The position numbers and the translations under genes are program-made. From Syntrophobacterales bacterium (lineage in GTDB: Bacteria > Desulfobacterota > Desulfobaccia > Desulfobaccales > 0-14-0-80-60-11), in NCBI GenBank assembly GCA_020052215.1, contig JAGVPN010000329.1, positions 1 through 7,032 on the forward strand: a stretch of DNA of 7,032 nt, given 5' to 3'. Shown here piece after piece: positions 1 through 6,557 of this stretch. The first letter of the stretch is position 1. Each line of letters opens with the position of its first letter. A model generated the notes under the pieces. The model was not told the origin of the DNA. It made no database searches and saw nothing but the letters and a program-made list of their open reading frames with translations.

Positions 1-807
1 CGCCACGAACCCGAACTCCGAGGCGGACCAGAGGATGAGCTCTTCCGCCAACCGGCTCAGATGCACCATGATGATACTGGCATGGGCGGCAAATTCCAAG
101 AGAAAATCCCGGTCGCTCACCGCGTCCAGGCTGTTTCTGAAGACCCGGGGAAAACCGAGCTCGGCGGCCACCGCGGCGGGGTCGATGGGAAAGGTGGTGC
201 CGGCCAGGGCCGCGGCCCCCAGGGGCGAGACCTGGATGCGCTTCAGGGATTCGTGCAGGCGCTCGATGTCCCGGCGCCACATCTCGTCATAGGCCAGGAG
301 ATGGTGGGCGAAAAGGATGGGCTGGGCCCGCTGCAGGTGGGTGTAGCCGGGCAGGATGACGCCCTGGTGCCGGTGGGCCAGGCGCACCCCGGCCAGGCGC
401 AGGTCCGCGAGATCAGCGATGAGGCCCTCCACCTCTCCCGCCAGGTAGAGACGCACGTCCAGGGCCACCTGGTCGTTCCGGCTGCGGGCGGTGTGGAGCT
501 TCTTGCCCACCTCCCCCAGCCGGGCGGTGAGCCGGGACTCGATGGCCATGTGGATGTCTTCCAAGGCCGGGTCGAACTCGAACTCCCCGGCCTCGATCTC
601 CCGGCGGATCTCCGTCAGCCCCGCCACGATCTGCTCCCCTTCAGCCACGGTGATGATGCCCTGCCGGGCCAGCATCCGGGCGTGGGCGATGGAGCCGGCG
701 ATGTCCTGGCGGTAAAGGCGCCGGTCATAGCTCAACGATGAGGTGAAATCCTCCACCGACTGGTCGGTTGTGCCCTCGAAACGTCCGCCCCAGGGTTTTT
801 GCGCCAT
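1..807 (-). CDS. argH: Argininosuccinate lyase, N-terminal 269 residues (3' end outside window)
   Basis: Argininosuccinate lyase splits argininosuccinate into arginine and fumarate, the last step of arginine synthesis, in the cytoplasm as a homotetramer of the fumarase/aspartase superfamily. The frame is open from an ATG at 807 to the window edge, giving 269 of the usual roughly 460 residues. It starts [10 protein letters not shown], the typical ArgH opening. DIHMAIE lies at 84-90, the family signature [13 protein letters not shown] at 105-117, and [10 protein letters not shown] around 154-163 carries the Thr-His pair of the active site. [12 protein letters not shown] follows further on. The GSS(I)MPQKKNP loop with the catalytic Ser would lie beyond the window. 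A strong ribosome binding site, AAGGAAGG (complement of 814-821), sits 6 bases before the ATG and fixes the start. argH is separated from argG by about 1.3 kb of accessory genes and repeats. The identity is secure; only the C-terminal third is unseen. Confidence 0.97.
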   Translation of the reverse strand, partial: MAQKPWGGRFEGTTDQSVEDFTSSLSYDRRLYRQDIAGSIAHARMLARQGIITVAEGEQIVAGLTEIRREIEAGEFEFDPALEDIHMAIESRLTARLGEVGKKLHTARSRNDQVALDVRLYLAGEVEGLIADLADLRLAGVRLAHRHQGVILPGYTHLQRAQPILFAHHLLAYDEMWRRDIERLHESLKRIQVSPLGAAALAGTTFPIDPAAVAAELGFPRVFRNSLDAVSDRDFLLEFAAHASIIMVHLSRLAEELILWSASEFGFVA

Positions 808-826
808 ACGCGACCTTCCTTGTGAG

Positions 827-853
827 GTTATAAGCTAAACGTGCATGAGCCAA
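827..853 (-). promoter_or_regulatory. Possible sigma70-type promoter for argH
   Basis: Reading the minus strand, TTGGCT (complement of 848-853) is followed after 15 bases by TATAAC (complement of 827-832), about 20 bases before the argH start codon. The spacing is short of the optimal 17, so this is a weak call. A local promoter would make sense because argH is cut off from the upstream arg genes by a strong double-hairpin repeat. A small hairpin (TGAGCC 846-851 / GGCTCA 858-863) overlaps the -35 region. No ARG-box-like ArgR operator was recognised here. Confidence 0.2.
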
Positions 854-876
854 TGGCGGCTCACTCCCGGTAATGA

Positions 877-970
877 AAAATCCCCCCTGCCCCCCTTTTC
901 CAAAGGGGGGAACATCGCAGCATCCCTTAGAAAGTCCCCCTTTGGAAAAGGGGGATTTAGGGGGATTTGA
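877..970. repeat. Double-hairpin palindromic repeat, copy 1 (stems inward)
   Basis: This is a pair of inverted 33-base arms, 878-910 and 936-968, each made of an AAATCCCCC tail plus its own hairpin. The left hairpin has a perfect 9-bp stem, CCCCCCTTT (890-898) and AAAGGGGGG (902-910), with a 3-base loop. The right hairpin has an 8-bp stem, CCCCCTTT (936-943) and AAAGGGGG (947-954). The tails point outward and the hairpins inward, with a 25-base centre. The whole can fold either as one long cruciform or as two hairpins. The element lies between the secreted hypothetical gene and argH. It looks like a REP/MITE-type dispersed repeat; no transposase is in the window. A second copy lies at 1772-1863. 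Confidence 0.85.
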
Positions 971-1039
971 TTTTTTATGTAAAGACTCATGCAATCGCGT
1001 GGTTTCGCCCTACCTTGTGCCGGGTGCCGGCCCTGCCCC

Positions 1040-1687
1040 TCAGGGCTTAAAGGACACCAACTGGTAGACCCGGTGTTCAGATTTGATCCCCTCTTTGGTT
1101 TTTTGCTTGATGGTGACCATGCTCTTAACGACGCCGACTTTGGGGGCATACCATTCGTATCCCATGACGCCAGACCCGGCATCATTTTCGCCCACCTGCT
1201 TGATCTTGAGGCAATCCTTAAAAGTCCCGGCCGGAACCTTGACCTCATCTGACACGCTTTCAATGGTTAGGCTGACGTTCAAAGCGCTGTTTCCCACCTT
1301 GGTGGCCATGTTCCAGCTATTGCCCTGGGCGATGGGAAACTTAAGATGGCATTCCATCGGCGTTATCAGGCTTGGCGGAGCGTTTTCGCCTGATTGCTCG
1401 GCGTAGCGGTAGATTCCGGTATCATCCTGTTTCATTAACTCGATAAAAATCGATCCGCCCAACTCCCATTTCCGGGGCGTCACTTTGACGCCCTGCACTT
1501 CCCGGGGGGCCAGATTGGTAATGAGTAATTTTTTGGTTTCGCCCTGATCCGAGGTAACATTGTACTCCCACCGCCTGCCTTCTTGCAGGGGGAAATAGGA
1601 CTCGCTCAGTTCATCGCACCGGCCCTGGCCGGGCGTTAAGAGAGATAAGGCTAACAGCAACGCGGCAACGATACCTGTGGTGCTCAT
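1040..1687 (-). CDS. Secreted protein of unknown function, DUF3108-like/TapB-type pattern
   Basis: A 215-residue protein is read from ATG 1687, chosen because GAGG (5 bases upstream, in the sequence GAGGTAATT) is a good ribosome binding site and because residues 1-22 then form a clean signal peptide: a short N-terminus, hydrophobic stretch at about 6-17 and PGQG before the mature part. A frame-open upstream ATG at 1729 would add 14 residues that blur the signal. There is no lipobox before Cys24, so it is probably soluble in the periplasm or exported. The mature part begins YFPLQEGRRWEY (31-42) and has LKFPIAQGNSW (115-125), VPAGTFKDCLKIK (151-163) and EWYAPKVGVVKS (178-189). This succession (intact aromatic opening, 'VPAGTF.DCLKI', 'YAP.VG.VK') resembles exported beta-rich proteins of the DUF3108-like/TapB type; this is from memory, not a search. 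No catalytic residues are recognisable. The gene is bracketed by two palindromic repeats and splits argG from argH. No role in arginine synthesis is evident. Confidence 0.8.
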   Translation of the reverse strand: MSTTGIVAALLLALSLLTPGQGRCDELSESYFPLQEGRRWEYNVTSDQGETKKLLITNLAPREVQGVKVTPRKWELGGSIFIELMKQDDTGIYRYAEQSGENAPPSLITPMECHLKFPIAQGNSWNMATKVGNSALNVSLTIESVSDEVKVPAGTFKDCLKIKQVGENDAGSGVMGYEWYAPKVGVVKSMVTIKQKTKEGIKSEHRVYQLVSFKP

Positions 1688-1771
1688 AATTACCTCAGAT
1701 AATGCAGTTACGGCCTTTCGTGGCCCCAATTGGTTGATTGCATTAATCTAACGCATATTAACTATGGGGGA

Positions 1772-1863
1772 AAATTCCCCCCTTTTCTAAAGGGGGGTAA
1801 GGTGGGGATTAGATAAGCGCTTGATAATCCCCCTAAATCCCCCTTTAAAAAAGGGGGACTTTA
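1772..1863. repeat. Double-hairpin palindromic repeat, copy 2 (stems outward)
   Basis: The same repeat family as at 877-970, with the two units in the opposite arrangement. The left hairpin is CCCCCCTTT (1777-1785) and AAAGGGGGG (1789-1797), with its tail running to GGGGATTA (1804-1811). The right unit begins TAATCCCC (1825-1832) and has the hairpin CCCCCTTT (1839-1846) and AAAGGGGG (1850-1857). Here the tails face each other and the hairpins lie outside. The element sits upstream of the secreted hypothetical gene (start 1687) and downstream of the small zinc-ribbon ORF. The remaining parts of this spacer, 1688-1771 and 1864-1930, are AT-rich and show no convincing gene, promoter or terminator. 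Confidence 0.85.
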
Positions 1864-1930
1864 AATACCCGGTTATGGCTACAAGGCTTTTTTTATCTCT
1901 CGGTTATTTATGCAACTAAGCACTATCGTC

Positions 1931-2089
1931 TCAGGATGCCAGGACGCCCGTCCTATGCTCCGGCCGATGGGCGCCGCAGGCCCCACAAGCGCCCTGATCC
2001 AGGTCCCCGGGGCCGGCCAGCTTTTGGAAATGGCCGCAGACGCGGCAGCGGGCCACCGGGCGGTAATCGATTGTCGGTTCAAAGTTCAA
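1931..2089 (-). CDS. Small zinc-ribbon protein (52 residues, TTG start) behind argG
   Basis: This is a short frame that is easily missed because it has no ATG. From TTG 2089 it reads 52 residues to TGA at 1931. It carries two zinc knuckles, CRVCG at 15-19 and CGACG at 35-39, separated by 16 residues, which is a complete four-Cys rubredoxin/zinc-ribbon-like arrangement. In the 46 codons from 2071 to the stop, about 80% end in G or C, as expected for a real gene in this GC-rich genome. The start is uncertain: TTG lies inside a GTTCAAA tandem repeat, with AAGG 9 bases upstream as the only ribosome binding site, and no ATG or GTG precedes it in frame before a stop within argG. It begins 17 bases after the argG stop, so it is probably cotranscribed. 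Function is unknown; a metal- or nucleic-acid-binding adaptor is a guess. It could also be a truncated remnant of a longer gene. Confidence 0.5.
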   Translation of the reverse strand: MNFEPTIDYRPVARCRVCGHFQKLAGPGDLDQGACGACGAHRPEHRTGVLAS

Positions 2090-2106
2090 AGTTGAAAACC
2101 TTGAAC
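2077..2106. repeat. GTTCAAA tandem repeat with inverted partner at argG stop
   Basis: Two perfect copies of GTTCAAA (2077-2083 and 2084-2090) run on into GTT. GTTCAAAG (2084-2091) pairs with CCTTGAAC (2099-2106) with one mismatch, giving a short hairpin right after the argG stop codon. It overlaps the proposed start of the 52-residue zinc-ribbon ORF. There is no T-run that would make it a terminator. Confidence 0.6.
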
Positions 2107-3309
<1,203 letters not shown>

Positions 3310-3366
3310 ATTATGCCGTCCTGAATTGATCGAGTTATGGTCGTAAGGGTGAACATCAGCCCCGTC

Positions 3367-3729
3367 TTAGTCAAACATTAGGGTTTTTTTATAGTGTAGG
3401 GTTAAATGACCGCATTTGGGACAGGGAATTTCGGCAACTTGGGAACCGTCGTAAATAGCCTGCATCGGTTCCTTAGATCCCGGGCAATAATGGGTTTTCC
3501 GGTAATCGTCATGACTCTTGAGTTTTAGGTAAACAAATTTCTTGCTGGATCGGCAGTACCCCGTAACCCCTGGTGACCTCATACCGCCGCCTATTCTCAG
3601 GTATTCTTGATAACCGCAATCGGGGGTGGCGCAGGACACCAACCCCTTTTGTCCGGCCACCGCCGCCGCGACCCAGAGAAAAACCCCGAAAAATAGGGCG
3701 ATAGCCACTAATTTGCCGAAGGTTTTCAT
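3367..3729 (-). CDS. Exported Cys-rich small protein, paralogue B (degenerate second ribbon)
   Basis: A 120-residue protein is read from ATG 3729, preceded by GGAG 11 bases upstream. An in-frame extension to TTG 3810 would translate palindromic repeats and is rejected. Residues 1-25 are a signal peptide (Lys near the N-terminus, hydrophobic 7-24, cut after AVA-25). The mature part has Cys33, Cys38 (SCATPDCGY), Cys59 (TGYC), Cys82, and CPKCG at 103-107. It is a tandem paralogue of the protein at 3858-4223, about 70 of 120 positions identical by hand alignment. The second knuckle, CPDC in the partner, is CPGS here (Cys to Ser at 85), so the C-terminal four-Cys site is incomplete. I do not recognise the family. 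Probably periplasmic, with a metal or structural disulfide role as a guess. It sits 57 bases before argG and is likely carried in the same transcript. Confidence 0.8.
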   Translation of the reverse strand: MKTFGKLVAIALFFGVFLWVAAAVAGQKGLVSCATPDCGYQEYLRIGGGMRSPGVTGYCRSSKKFVYLKLKSHDDYRKTHYCPGSKEPMQAIYDGSQVAEIPCPKCGHLTLHYKKTLMFD

Positions 3730-3751
3730 CAGGGCCGTTTCTCCCGGGTAA

Positions 3752-3828
3752 CTGGTTCCCCAGCAGGAGCTTGGGAACCAGAAAACCTTTTTCTCCCTCT
3801 CCACCCGCAAGCGGGGGGGTGGGGAGAA
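3752..3828. repeat. Two adjacent palindromic repeats between the Cys-rich paralogues
   Basis: The first hairpin has a perfect 9-bp stem, CTGGTTCCC (3752-3760) and GGGAACCAG (3773-3781), with a 12-base loop. The second is an imperfect 18-base inverted repeat, 3791-3808 against 3811-3828, with a 2-base loop (14 of 18 paired; C-rich arm then G-rich arm). They fill most of the 128-base spacer between the two paralogues. Both look like dispersed intergenic repeats rather than terminators, since neither is followed by a T-run on the minus strand. Confidence 0.75.
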
Positions 3829-3857
3829 GAAAGGCGGAAATTTATGAAATTATGTGC

Positions 3858-4223
3858 TTAGTCAACCCTAAACCTTCTTTCAAAACTTAAAGTTAAATTG
3901 CCGCACTTGGGACAGGGAATTTGGGCAACCCTGCCACCGGAATAAATCGGCAGGATCGCCTCCGGACAATCGGGGCAGGCGGGAACAGTTTCCCGGTAAC
4001 CTGCCCAGCTTTTCAGTTTTACGTACACAAATTGCTTGGTGGACCGGCAGTAGCCCGTCAGCGAGGGCGACTTCTTGCCGCCGCCGATAGTCAGACTATC
4101 TTGATAGCCACATCCGGGGGTGGAGCAGGAGACCCTCCCGGCCTCGCCGGCCACCGCCGGGCCGGCCCAGAGAAAAACCCCGAAAAATAGGGAAAGGAAA
4201 ATTATCTTGGCGAAGGTTTTCAT
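3858..4223 (-). CDS. Exported Cys-rich small protein, paralogue A (complete C-terminal zinc ribbon)
   Basis: A 121-residue protein is read from ATG 4223; an upstream in-frame start at 4256 would put 11 repeat-derived residues before the signal peptide. Residues 1-25 form a signal peptide (MKTFAKII, hydrophobic to about 20, cleavage after AVA-25). The mature protein has SCSTPGCGY (Cys33, Cys38), TGYC (Cys59), then CPDC at 83-86 and CPKCG at 104-108, the last two pairs 17 residues apart as in a zinc ribbon. IGGGKKSPSLTGYCRS and FVYVKLKSW are the blocks best conserved with the tandem copy at 3367-3729. The family is not recognised. An exported zinc ribbon is uncommon, since cytoplasm is the usual home of such folds; the Cys could instead be oxidised or bind another metal. 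It follows argF after a 154-base repeat-filled spacer. Confidence 0.8.
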   Translation of the reverse strand: MKTFAKIIFLSLFFGVFLWAGPAVAGEAGRVSCSTPGCGYQDSLTIGGGKKSPSLTGYCRSTKQFVYVKLKSWAGYRETVPACPDCPEAILPIYSGGRVAQIPCPKCGNLTLSFERRFRVD

Positions 4224-4263
4224 CAGCGCCGTTTCTCCCGGGTAACTCGTTCCCAAGATGTAG

Positions 4264-4343
4264 GGTGCGTTCCACGCACCACCAGCCTTTTATGCAGGGT
4301 GCGTAAAACGCACCCTGCATCGCCACAGGCTGGAAAGCCTGTG
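4264..4343. repeat. Cluster of three short perfect palindromes
   Basis: Three different hairpins lie side by side between argF and the Cys-rich pair. GGTGCGT (4264-4270) pairs with ACGCACC (4274-4280), 7 bp with a 3-base loop. ATGCAGGGTGCGT (4292-4304) pairs with ACGCACCCTGCAT (4308-4320), a perfect 13 bp with loop AAA. CACAGGCT (4324-4331) pairs with AGCCTGTG (4336-4343), 8 bp with a 4-base loop. The first two share the GGTGCGT/ACGCACC core, which recurs at 6531-6547. A run of six T at 4351-4356 follows on the plus strand only, so this is not a terminator for the minus-strand operon. From 4357 to 4380 the plus strand carries TCCCTAA-like short tandem units up to the argF stop. Confidence 0.85.
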
Positions 4344-4377
4344 CCACTGGTTTTTTCTAATCCCTAATCCCTGACCC

Positions 4378-5286
4378 CTATCCCAAAAGCCACTCCAGGA
4401 GCGCCTTCTGGAAGTGCATCCGGTTTTCCGCCTGGTCCCAGGCGGCGGACTGGGGGCCGTCCAAGACCTCGGCGGTGATTTCCTCACCCCGGTGGGCCGG
4501 CAGGCAGTGGAGCACGATGGCATCCGGGGCCGCTAATTTCACAAGCTCGGCATTCACCTGGTAGGGCTTAAAAATCTCCAGACGGGCCGCGGCCTCCTCC
4601 TCCTGGCCCATGCTCGCCCAGACGTCGGTGTTGATCACCCGGGCCCCGGCCACCGCGGCTTGCGGGTCCTGGCCCATATAAACCCGGGCGCCCTGCTGTT
4701 TGGCCTGGGCCAGCAGGCAGGCGTCGGGCTCGTAGCCCGGCGGGCAGGCCAGGTGCAGGGCGAAATCCAGGTGCATGGCCGCGGTGATCCAGGAATTGGC
4801 CATGTTGTTGCCGTCCCCCACCCAGGCCACCTTGAGTCCGGTGAGATCGCCGAAGCGCTCCTGCATGGTCATGAGGTCGCTCAAGACCTGGCAGGGGTGG
4901 TGGGTGTCGGTGAGGCCGTTGATCACCGGGATGGTGGCGTGGCGGGCCAGTTCCGCCACCGTGTCCTGGGCGAAGGTCCGCACCACCACCCCGTCCACGT
5001 ACCGGGACAACACCCGGGCGGTGTCGGCCACGGGCTCGTTCCGGGACATCTGGGTCTGGCCCGGGGCCAGGTAGATGCTGGACCCCCCCAGTTGGGCAAT
5101 CCCCGCCTCAAAGGAGACCCGGGTGCGGGTGGAGGGCTTGTCGAAAATCATGGCCAGGGTTTTCCCCGTCAGCGGCGTGGGGTTCTGGCCCCGGTGATGG
5201 AGGGCCTTGAGTTCCCGGGCCCGGGCCAGGAGGTGGTCGATCTCCTCCCGGCTCAGATCCAAGATGGTCAACAGGTGGCGGGTCAT
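4378..5286 (-). CDS. argF: Ornithine carbamoyltransferase
   Basis: Ornithine carbamoyltransferase makes citrulline from ornithine and carbamoyl phosphate; it acts in the cytoplasm as a trimer. The 302-residue product is of normal length. STRTR (52-56) binds carbamoyl phosphate, HPCQ (130-133) is the second conserved carbamoyl-phosphate segment, DVWASMG (221-227) is the ornithine-binding DxxxSMG loop, and HCLPAHRGEE (260-269) holds the catalytic Cys. The DxxxSMG loop separates it from aspartate carbamoyltransferase. The frame is open much further upstream, inside argD, but that part is a Gly/Pro/Arg-rich shadow; ATG 5286 is chosen because the protein then starts RHLLTILDLS as in the family. 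This ATG shares ATGA with the argD stop, and no strong ribosome binding site is seen, so translational coupling to argD is likely. Confidence 0.98.
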   Translation of the reverse strand: MTRHLLTILDLSREEIDHLLARARELKALHHRGQNPTPLTGKTLAMIFDKPSTRTRVSFEAGIAQLGGSSIYLAPGQTQMSRNEPVADTARVLSRYVDGVVVRTFAQDTVAELARHATIPVINGLTDTHHPCQVLSDLMTMQERFGDLTGLKVAWVGDGNNMANSWITAAMHLDFALHLACPPGYEPDACLLAQAKQQGARVYMGQDPQAAVAGARVINTDVWASMGQEEEAAARLEIFKPYQVNAELVKLAAPDAIVLHCLPAHRGEEITAEVLDGPQSAAWDQAENRMHFQKALLEWLLG

Positions 5287-6476
5287 GGAAACACCATCTT
5301 GAGGGCGTCCCGCAGGGTGGCCAGGGCCGCGTCGATCTCTTGGTCGGTAATGACCAAAGGCGGCAGCAACCGGATGACGTTGCCCTGGGTGCAGTTGACC
5401 AGCAGGCCCCGCTCCCGGCAGGCCGCCACCACCGGCGTCCCCTCTTGGGTCAATTCCAGGCCCCACATCAGGCCCAGGCCCCGCACCTCTTTGATGACGG
5501 AGAGCTCTGCCTGCAAGGCGCATAAGCCCTTTTCTAACCAAAAACCCCGTTCCCGCACCCCGGCCAGAAACTCCGGGGCGCTCAACAGATTCAGGGCGGT
5601 GTTGGCCGCGGCGGCCACCACCGGCCCGGCCCCGAAGGTGCTGGCGTGGGTCCCGGGGACGAAGGCGGAAGCCACGTCTTCAGTGGCCAGGAGCGCGCCC
5701 ATGGGCAGGCCGTTGGCCAACGCCTTGGCCAGGGTCATGACATCCGGGGTGATGCCGAAGTTTTCCTGGGCGAAGAGTTTCCCGGTGCGGCCCAGGCCCG
5801 TCTGGATTTCATCCAGGATCAGCAACAGCCCCTGGTCGTCGCACAACTGCCGCAACCCCTTTAAATAATCGGGCGAGGGCAGGCAGACCCCCCCTTCTCC
5901 CTGGATGGGCTCCAGCATCACGGCGCAGACGGTGTCGTCCACGGCGTTGACCACCGCGTCCAGGTTGTTAAAGGGCACAAACGAAAAACCCGGCAGCAGG
6001 GGGTCGAAGCCTTGCCAGAACTTGGATTGGCCCGTGGCCGAGAGCGCCCCCAGGGTGCGGCCATGGAAGGAGTTCTCCATGCAGATGATCCGGTGCCGCC
6101 CTGCCCCGAAGCGCTCCCGGGAGTAGCGCCGCACCAGCTTGATGGCCCCTTCGTTGACCTCGGCGCCGCTGTTGGCGAAAAAAACCCGGTCGGCGAAGGA
6201 CAATTGTACCAGGGCTTCGGCCAGCTCCACCATGGGGGTGGTGTAGTAGATGTTGGAAACGTGGACCAACTGGGTCAGTTGGGCCGCAGCGGCCTTGGCG
6301 ATGGCCGGGTGGGCATGGCCCAGGTTAACCACCGCCAGCCCGGCCACGCAGTCCAGGTACTCTCTGCCTTGATCGTCCCAGACCCGGCAGCCCTGGCCCT
6401 TGACCAGCACCAGCGGCTGCCGGCCGTAGGTGTGCATTACGACTTTGTCGGCGCGTTCCATCCAGTTATTGTTCAC
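5283..6476 (-). CDS. argD: Acetylornithine aminotransferase
   Basis: This PLP enzyme of the class III aminotransferases converts N-acetylglutamate semialdehyde and glutamate to N-acetylornithine, in the cytoplasm as a dimer. Many family members also act in lysine synthesis on succinyl-diaminopimelate; that cannot be decided here. The 397-residue length is typical. NSGAEVNEGAIKL (102-114) binds the cofactor phosphate, FHGRT (137-141) stacks on the ring, EPIQGEGG (189-196) and DEIQTGLGRTG (222-232) carry the Asp that contacts the pyridine nitrogen, and Lys251 in TLAKALANG is the Schiff-base lysine. The start is GTG 6476: GGAG lies 7 bases before it, while the next in-frame ATG at codon 6 would be 22 bases away. 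It overlaps argF by 4 bases and follows argB after 81 bases. Confidence 0.97.
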   Translation of the reverse strand: MNNNWMERADKVVMHTYGRQPLVLVKGQGCRVWDDQGREYLDCVAGLAVVNLGHAHPAIAKAAAAQLTQLVHVSNIYYTTPMVELAEALVQLSFADRVFFANSGAEVNEGAIKLVRRYSRERFGAGRHRIICMENSFHGRTLGALSATGQSKFWQGFDPLLPGFSFVPFNNLDAVVNAVDDTVCAVMLEPIQGEGGVCLPSPDYLKGLRQLCDDQGLLLILDEIQTGLGRTGKLFAQENFGITPDVMTLAKALANGLPMGALLATEDVASAFVPGTHASTFGAGPVVAAAANTALNLLSAPEFLAGVRERGFWLEKGLCALQAELSVIKEVRGLGLMWGLELTQEGTPVVAACRERGLLVNCTQGNVIRLLPPLVITDQEIDAALATLRDALKMVFP

Positions 6477-6530
6477 TATCTTTCTCCAGCGAAGTCAGAC
6501 TTGAAGTTGTCAGCTTGCATGTCATTTCCT

Positions 6531-6547
6531 GGTGCGTAGGACGCACC
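6531..6547. repeat. GGTGCGT/ACGCACC hairpin between argB and argD
   Basis: GGTGCGT (6531-6537) pairs perfectly with ACGCACC (6541-6547) around a 3-base loop. The same 7-base arms occur at 4264-4280 and inside the 13-bp hairpin at 4292-4320, with different loops, so this is a dispersed palindromic repeat. It lies in an 81-base spacer whose ends carry a 9-base direct repeat (6473-6481 and 6555-6563). Confidence 0.75.
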
Positions 6548-6557
6548 CTACTGCTCA

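Noticed and set aside
61..741. 226-codon open frame on the plus strand opposite argH
   Set aside because: It lies entirely within argH on the other strand, with low-complexity composition and no domain. It is a shadow of the argH codon bias.
835..1263. 142-codon minus-strand frame overlapping the hypothetical gene and repeat copy 1
   Set aside because: It is a second frame of the exported protein gene running on through the C-run/G-run repeat, which yields the NPPFPKGD-type peptides commonly produced by translating such repeats.
1879..2082. 67-codon minus-strand frame starting MNRQSITARW
   Set aside because: The overlapping frame at 1931-2089 has two CxxCG knuckles and a better G/C third-position pattern, while this one has no motif. 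Both cannot be real.
3310..3369. TTGACT on the minus strand before argG as a promoter -35 box
   Set aside because: It is formed by the last codon and stop of the upstream gene, and no -10 box lies at a proper distance.
4096..4347. 83-codon minus-strand frame starting MAQAFQPV
   Set aside because: It is a translation of the palindrome cluster running into another frame of the Cys-rich gene; its start lies in the CACAGGCT hairpin.
4324..4356. Hairpin followed by six T, resembling an intrinsic terminator
   Set aside because: The T-run is on the plus strand, against the direction of every gene here, and lies 7 bases beyond the stem. The hairpin belongs to a dispersed repeat.
4660..5868. 402-codon open frame on the plus strand opposite argF and argD
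   Set aside because: It is antisense to two clearly identified enzymes, is rich in Gly, His, Pro and Arg, and has no motif. Long antisense frames are expected in GC-rich coding DNA.
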